DNA of 17,608 nt from DQTL01 sp964396505 (GTDB lineage: Bacteria > Bacteroidota > Bacteroidia > Flavobacteriales > Flavobacteriaceae), in NCBI GenBank assembly GCA_964396505.1, contig CAYNFJ010000039.1, forward strand, positions 1-17,608, given 5' to 3'. The position numbers were made by a program, and so were the translations under genes. The first letter of the stretch is position 1; each line of letters opens with the position of its first letter. Below are positions 14,171-17,608 of the stretch, piece after piece. The notes beneath the pieces were generated by a model that saw only the letters and a list, made by a program, of their open reading frames with translations, did no database searches and was not told where the DNA came from.

Positions 14171-16675
14171 CTAAAAAGGATAATTAATTCCAATATTTAA
14201 AACAGCACTTTTGAAATTGTAATTGTGAAACCACTGTTGGCCGTTGGATTCATAGGGTTCATAGGTTTTAAATCCTAAATCAGCGCGGAAGACTAAAAAG
14301 CTAAAATCGTAGCGTACTCCTATTCCGGTACCTAATGCCAGATTTTTCAAGGAACTGAAACTGCTAAACTTGGCACTGTCATCGGATAATTCTGATTGTG
14401 TAATATCCCAAATATTTCCGGCATCGGCAAAAACAGCACCTTTAAAACTGCTGATGATATCAAACCGGTATTCAATACTACTCAATATTTTAAAGTTTCC
14501 TACATTAAATTCCAATCCGCTGTTATCACCACCCGGTCCCAATTCATAAATACGCCAAGCTCTAATATCGTTAGGGCCTCCTGCAAAATAGCTACGGCTA
14601 AAAGGGATACTGTTGGAATTTCCATAAGGAACGGCTATACCCATACTACTTCTAAAAGCGATAATGTTATTGATATTGATGTTCCAATGGCGTCTGTATT
14701 CCAGATCCAGTTTTACATACTGCGCTATATTGGTTCCTAGGATTTGGCGGGGATTATCCCCTGTTGGTTTTTTAGCTATCAATGAACTGAATAATCCTGC
14801 AGAAGCTAGGCGTAATCGTAAATAAGAGAAATCGGTATCTTTATAATTCTTTTGTGAGTTGTAAATAAATTGATAGGTAAGTGCGGGTACTAAGATATCT
14901 TCTGTAATGATATCATAGCGTTTCTTAACATTTTTAACAGTGGTATATTCCTCCGGTTGATTGAGAGCAAAATTAGGATCATTTAAAGCGACGTCTATAA
15001 AATCTGTCGCTGTATAGATGGATAAATCTTCGGTGGGAAAAAAGTTGTTTTGAATGCTTTCCAGTTTTCTGTATTCAGAGGAATAGACGCTAAAAAATGA
15101 GTTGATGTTTAAATTTTTAATATACTGAGCATCAAATACTTCAAGGGTGTGGTTTGTTTTTTTGTTGGGTTTCCAAGTATATTCTACAATACCGGTAAAA
15201 CGCTGTTTATCCAGTCCGATATTCTTCTGCAAACTGGTACCTAAGGTAAATAAGGTCTTTGGAGACATCTTAGTAGGTACTAATTTTTCAGTATGAAATG
15301 GAGATATAAATCGGGGAACTTTAAACGAGGCATCTACCCCCAATTCCCAAGCGTTAAAGAGTGTTTTTTCGGTTTTGAACTCTACACTGTTTAGAAAAGA
15401 ACCTTGAAGGCTTAATTGTAATATTTCATTGCCTCTAAACGTATTGTTGTTTTTAAAAGAAATTTTCCCGGACAGCCCCCTGGGTTTTTGATTGGAATGG
15501 GTGGCTTCTAATTCAGTTTTGGCGCCATATCGTTTTTTAGGTGTGAGTAATATGTTTGCAATTAATTGATTGTCAGAAGTTTCCTTGTAGTTGATTCGAA
15601 TTGATTTAAAATTATTCAAATTTCGCAAGTGCTGTTTGGTCAGTTCGGTTTGGCTGTCAGAGTATTTATCACCGGGATGAATAAATAGGGATCTGCCCAA
15701 AAATTTAGGTTTATATATAATTTCTTTATACGCATAATAATTGATTCCTTGATAGGATAGGCTGTCTGTAACTGTGTGGTTTCTTTCTAAGTAGGAATAA
15801 TCGGTGTACACATTTACTTTTTTGATATAAGAAATGGAATAAGGTTTGTGGATAATACTATCGCCGGTATCTACTATTCTATTGGCAATATCTAAGTTTA
15901 CATGGGTTTGATGATTGGGATTCAACGAGTCAATATCTCTAAAATTAATGGCATATTTTGAAAAATGATATACACCGGCATTTCTAAATATTTTGGTTAA
16001 TCGCTCTGCTTCTTTTTCAAAATTTTCTCGTTTGAACTGTTGGCCTTTTTTAATAAAAGATTTTGATTTGTGTAATGCGTATAGCGAATCAATAACCGGC
16101 GATTTACTGTGGTATAGAATGGTATCTATATAGTAAGGTTCGTAGGTTTTGATTCGATAGGTGACTTTTGCCCTTTTACCGTTCAATGTGTCAATTCGAT
16201 ATTGAATTTTTGCATTAAAATAACCTTGATATATGTAGTATAATTGAAGGTTCTTAACTGTTTTTTTGGTTTTTTTTAAACTGAGCAATACAGGAGCTTC
16301 TCCATTGTCAAAAACCCATTTATTCAGGTTTTTTCTAAAATTGGCATAGCCTACTGTCTGTTTTAAAGAAAATATTTTCGTGAAAAAATGCGAAGAATCT
16401 TTGTACTTCAAAATCTTATTATTCCATTTTTTTTCATAATCTTTATTACCTATATTGTAGAAAAATAACGATATTGGGCTTTTTAATATTTTGGAATTGG
16501 GTCTTTGGATAATGTAAGGACGGATTTTTTCATTGCTATTCTCTTTGTTATTTACTTTTACATTGTATTTGTAAAGCAAGAGTTTATGCTCCGGAACATA
16601 CTTTGTGGCATTGCATGATCCTAAGAGGAAAGATAGTATAAAAATACTCAGAAATATTGTAATATTGTGCTTCAC
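14171..16675 (-). CDS. TamL-like Omp85 outer-membrane assembly lipoprotein (BamA/TamA family)
   Basis: Omp85 proteins insert or translocate proteins at the outer membrane; in Bacteroidota the TamA counterpart is a lipoprotein, TamL, working with TamB. With GTG 16675 as start the protein has 834 residues and a textbook lipoprotein signal: MKHN, a hydrophobic core, then LLGSC with C21. POTRA-like repeats follow (about 120-400; e.g. LQLYYIYQGYFNAKIQY and LTKIFRNAGVYHFSKYAI), then a C-terminal barrel with the Omp85 element YFAGGPNDIRAW (696-707) and VFADAGNIWD. It ends LNIGINYPF with a terminal Phe. A GTG at 16708 would add 11 residues before the signal peptide and lies upstream of the predicted transcription start, so I reject it. 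The gene is divergent from the RNA methyltransferase; 65 bases without a terminator separate it from the GT2 gene. No tamB is in the window. Confidence 0.88.
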   Translation of the reverse strand: MKHNITIFLSIFILSFLLGSCNATKYVPEHKLLLYKYNVKVNNKENSNEKIRPYIIQRPNSKILKSPISLFFYNIGNKDYEKKWNNKILKYKDSSHFFTKIFSLKQTVGYANFRKNLNKWVFDNGEAPVLLSLKKTKKTVKNLQLYYIYQGYFNAKIQYRIDTLNGKRAKVTYRIKTYEPYYIDTILYHSKSPVIDSLYALHKSKSFIKKGQQFKRENFEKEAERLTKIFRNAGVYHFSKYAINFRDIDSLNPNHQTHVNLDIANRIVDTGDSIIHKPYSISYIKKVNVYTDYSYLERNHTVTDSLSYQGINYYAYKEIIYKPKFLGRSLFIHPGDKYSDSQTELTKQHLRNLNNFKSIRINYKETSDNQLIANILLTPKKRYGAKTELEATHSNQKPRGLSGKISFKNNNTFRGNEILQLSLQGSFLNSVEFKTEKTLFNAWELGVDASFKVPRFISPFHTEKLVPTKMSPKTLFTLGTSLQKNIGLDKQRFTGIVEYTWKPNKKTNHTLEVFDAQYIKNLNINSFFSVYSSEYRKLESIQNNFFPTEDLSIYTATDFIDVALNDPNFALNQPEEYTTVKNVKKRYDIITEDILVPALTYQFIYNSQKNYKDTDFSYLRLRLASAGLFSSLIAKKPTGDNPRQILGTNIAQYVKLDLEYRRHWNININNIIAFRSSMGIAVPYGNSNSIPFSRSYFAGGPNDIRAWRIYELGPGGDNSGLEFNVGNFKILSSIEYRFDIISSFKGAVFADAGNIWDITQSELSDDSAKFSSFSSLKNLALGTGIGVRYDFSFLVFRADLGFKTYEPYESNGQQWFHNYNFKSAVLNIGINYPF

Positions 16676-16696
16676 CCAATCTATATTAAAAGTCTT

Positions 16697-16704
16697 CAAA
16701 AATA
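16697..16704 (-). promoter_or_regulatory. Predicted -7 box of tamL (TATTTTTG)
   Basis: TATTTTTG on the minus strand matches TAnnTTTG, with a TTG at 16721-16723, 16 bases upstream and inside the methyltransferase gene. The inferred start near 16692 leaves a leader of about 17 bases before GTG 16675, the same geometry as the rpe promoter. Confidence 0.5.
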
Positions 16705-16713
16705 GCACATTTT

Positions 16714-17442
16714 ATGGTATCAAAAAATGAGATTAAATTAATAACGAGTTTACAGCAAAAAAAGTACCGGAATAAGCACCGATTATTTGTTGTTGAAGGG
16801 GTCAAATCTGTTGACGAATTTATACATTCTCAGTATCCGGTTTATAAAATTTATATAACGCCCGGAATTCCTATTCCCGATCATATAGGTCCGGTTCAAG
16901 AAGTAAGTGCTAACGTGTTAAAAAAAATGAGTAGTTTTAAGACTCCTGCCGGTATCTTAGGGGTTTTTGCTATGCCGGAACACACTATAATGGATACAGA
17001 TGATTTACAAGTTGTATTGGATGGAATTCAAGATCCGGGTAATCTGGGAACCATTATCCGCCTTTGCGATTGGTTCGGTGTTACGCAATTAATATGCTCT
17101 CTCGATACGGTTGATTGTTACAATCCTAAGGTGGTACAGGCGACGATGGGGAGTTTGACTCGCGTAAATATGATCTATACCGATATTGTACCTTTTCTTG
17201 CTAAACAGCAATTACCCATTTATATTAGTAAAATGGATGCGATGAATGTGTATCAGCAGCATTTAGAAAACAAAGCAATTCTGGTAATGGGAAATGAAGC
17301 CAATGGAATCAGTGAGCCGGCTCAACAATTAGCCACAAGATGTATCAGTATTCCCAGATTTGGAGAAAAATCTAAAGCAGAAAGCTTGAATGTCGCTACG
17401 GCAACGGCTGTTTTGTTGAGTGAATTCAGACGAAATAATTAA
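16714..17442 (+). CDS. SpoU/TrmH-family RNA 2'-O-ribose methyltransferase
   Basis: This 242-residue SPOUT enzyme transfers a methyl group from S-adenosylmethionine to a ribose 2'-OH of rRNA or tRNA. The N-terminal substrate-binding domain (about 1-85) includes HRLFVVEGVKSVDEF. The knotted catalytic domain has motif 1 DGIQDPGNLGTIIR (103-116, with N110 and R116), motif 2 LVMGNEANGIS (190-200) and motif 3 ISIPRFGEKSKAESLNVATA (211-230), which form the cofactor pocket. The size and layout suit RlmB/TrmH-like proteins, but the exact target nucleotide cannot be read from sequence. It is divergent from tamL, with 38 bases between the chosen starts, so the promoters must overlap or lie in the neighbouring coding region. 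It ends five bases before the convergent beta-barrel gene. Confidence 0.93.
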   Translation: MVSKNEIKLITSLQQKKYRNKHRLFVVEGVKSVDEFIHSQYPVYKIYITPGIPIPDHIGPVQEVSANVLKKMSSFKTPAGILGVFAMPEHTIMDTDDLQVVLDGIQDPGNLGTIIRLCDWFGVTQLICSLDTVDCYNPKVVQATMGSLTRVNMIYTDIVPFLAKQQLPIYISKMDAMNVYQQHLENKAILVMGNEANGISEPAQQLATRCISIPRFGEKSKAESLNVATATAVLLSEFRRNN

Positions 17443-17447
17443 TTGTT

Positions 17448-17608
17448 TTACTGAAAAGTAAATTGAATAAAAACACCTCTGGTGCCGAAAAAATCTACCG
17501 GAGTTGTCCATGGACTATTGGGACTTTCATCGTATTTCAATTCGTTATTAATGGCAAATATACCTCTGATTGAAGGCGAAAATTTAAAGTAATAAAAGTA
17601 AAAATCCA
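17448..17608 (-). CDS. Outer-membrane beta-barrel protein, C-terminal fragment
   Basis: The minus-strand frame that enters from the right edge encodes about 52 residues ending TRGVFIQFTFQ and TAA. It contains alternating hydrophobic/aromatic strands (DFYFYYFKFSP, GIFAINNELKYD) and a terminal beta signal with an aromatic penultimate residue, as in Bacteroidota outer-membrane barrels. The family cannot be named from this piece. No frameshift is needed: the run of five T before ATTCAA keeps the frame. No terminator is seen in the five bases between it and the methyltransferase stop; transcription presumably ends within or beyond the opposite gene. Confidence 0.75.
   Translation of the reverse strand, partial: DFYFYYFKFSPSIRGIFAINNELKYDESPNSPWTTPVDFFGTRGVFIQFTFQ

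Noticed and set aside
17426..17608. A possible frameshift in the last beta-barrel gene, with an alternative end inside the methyltransferase gene
   Set aside because: Recounting the T run (five T, the complement of A at 17469-17473) gives a continuous frame ending FIQFTFQ then TAA at 17448.
1..17608. Insertion sequence, prophage, CRISPR array, toxin-antitoxin or defence system
   Set aside because: No transposase, integrase, phage or nuclease motif, no regular repeat-spacer pattern and no small two-gene toxin pair were found. Every sizeable frame is explained by housekeeping or envelope genes.

Overview
The window is an AT-rich chromosomal segment from a member of the Bacteroidota, most likely class Flavobacteriia. 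The evidence is a short primary sigma factor without region 1.1, promoter-like TAnnTTTG boxes, A/T-rich leaders without Shine-Dalgarno sequences, a lipoprotein TamA-like Omp85 protein (TamL type), an AccD whose zinc ribbon has lost its cysteines, and several lipobox or beta-barrel envelope proteins. It is draft sequence: two runs of N interrupt genes (100 N in pnp, 10 N in the class II aldolase gene). Both look like assembly artefacts rather than real mutations. No insertion sequence, prophage, CRISPR array or plasmid function is visible.

Left part (1-3966): the 3' end of a YqeY-like gene, a tRNA-Arg(TCG) directly behind it with a strong terminator, and an MtfA-like M90 zinc peptidase on the plus strand. 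It converges with rpe, and on the minus strand rpoD and a Bacteroidota-type HTH regulator follow, separated by terminators. The gap between the regulator and pnp is not empty: it holds a plus-strand -7 box, two hairpins and a perfect U8 terminator, which I read as a candidate small RNA.

Middle part (3967-9988): housekeeping genes on the minus strand. The rpsO-pnp pair has two hairpins between the genes. A plus-strand lipoprotein of unknown function follows, then accD and the class II fructose-bisphosphate aldolase gene.

Right part (10028-17608): a closely spaced minus-strand series. It encodes a TamL-like Omp85 lipoprotein, a multi-spanning cellulose-synthase-like GT2 enzyme without PilZ, a membrane-anchored DUF3131 protein and a small secreted beta-barrel-like protein. 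The last three are separated by 26 and 5 bases and look like a compact synthase / periplasmic glycan-processing enzyme / outer-membrane protein set for an unidentified polysaccharide, lacking the BcsB and BcsC partners of cellulose systems. This is the best candidate for an undescribed system in the window. A SpoU/TrmH-family RNA methyltransferase is divergent from tamL, and the window ends in the 3' end of another outer-membrane beta-barrel gene on the minus strand.
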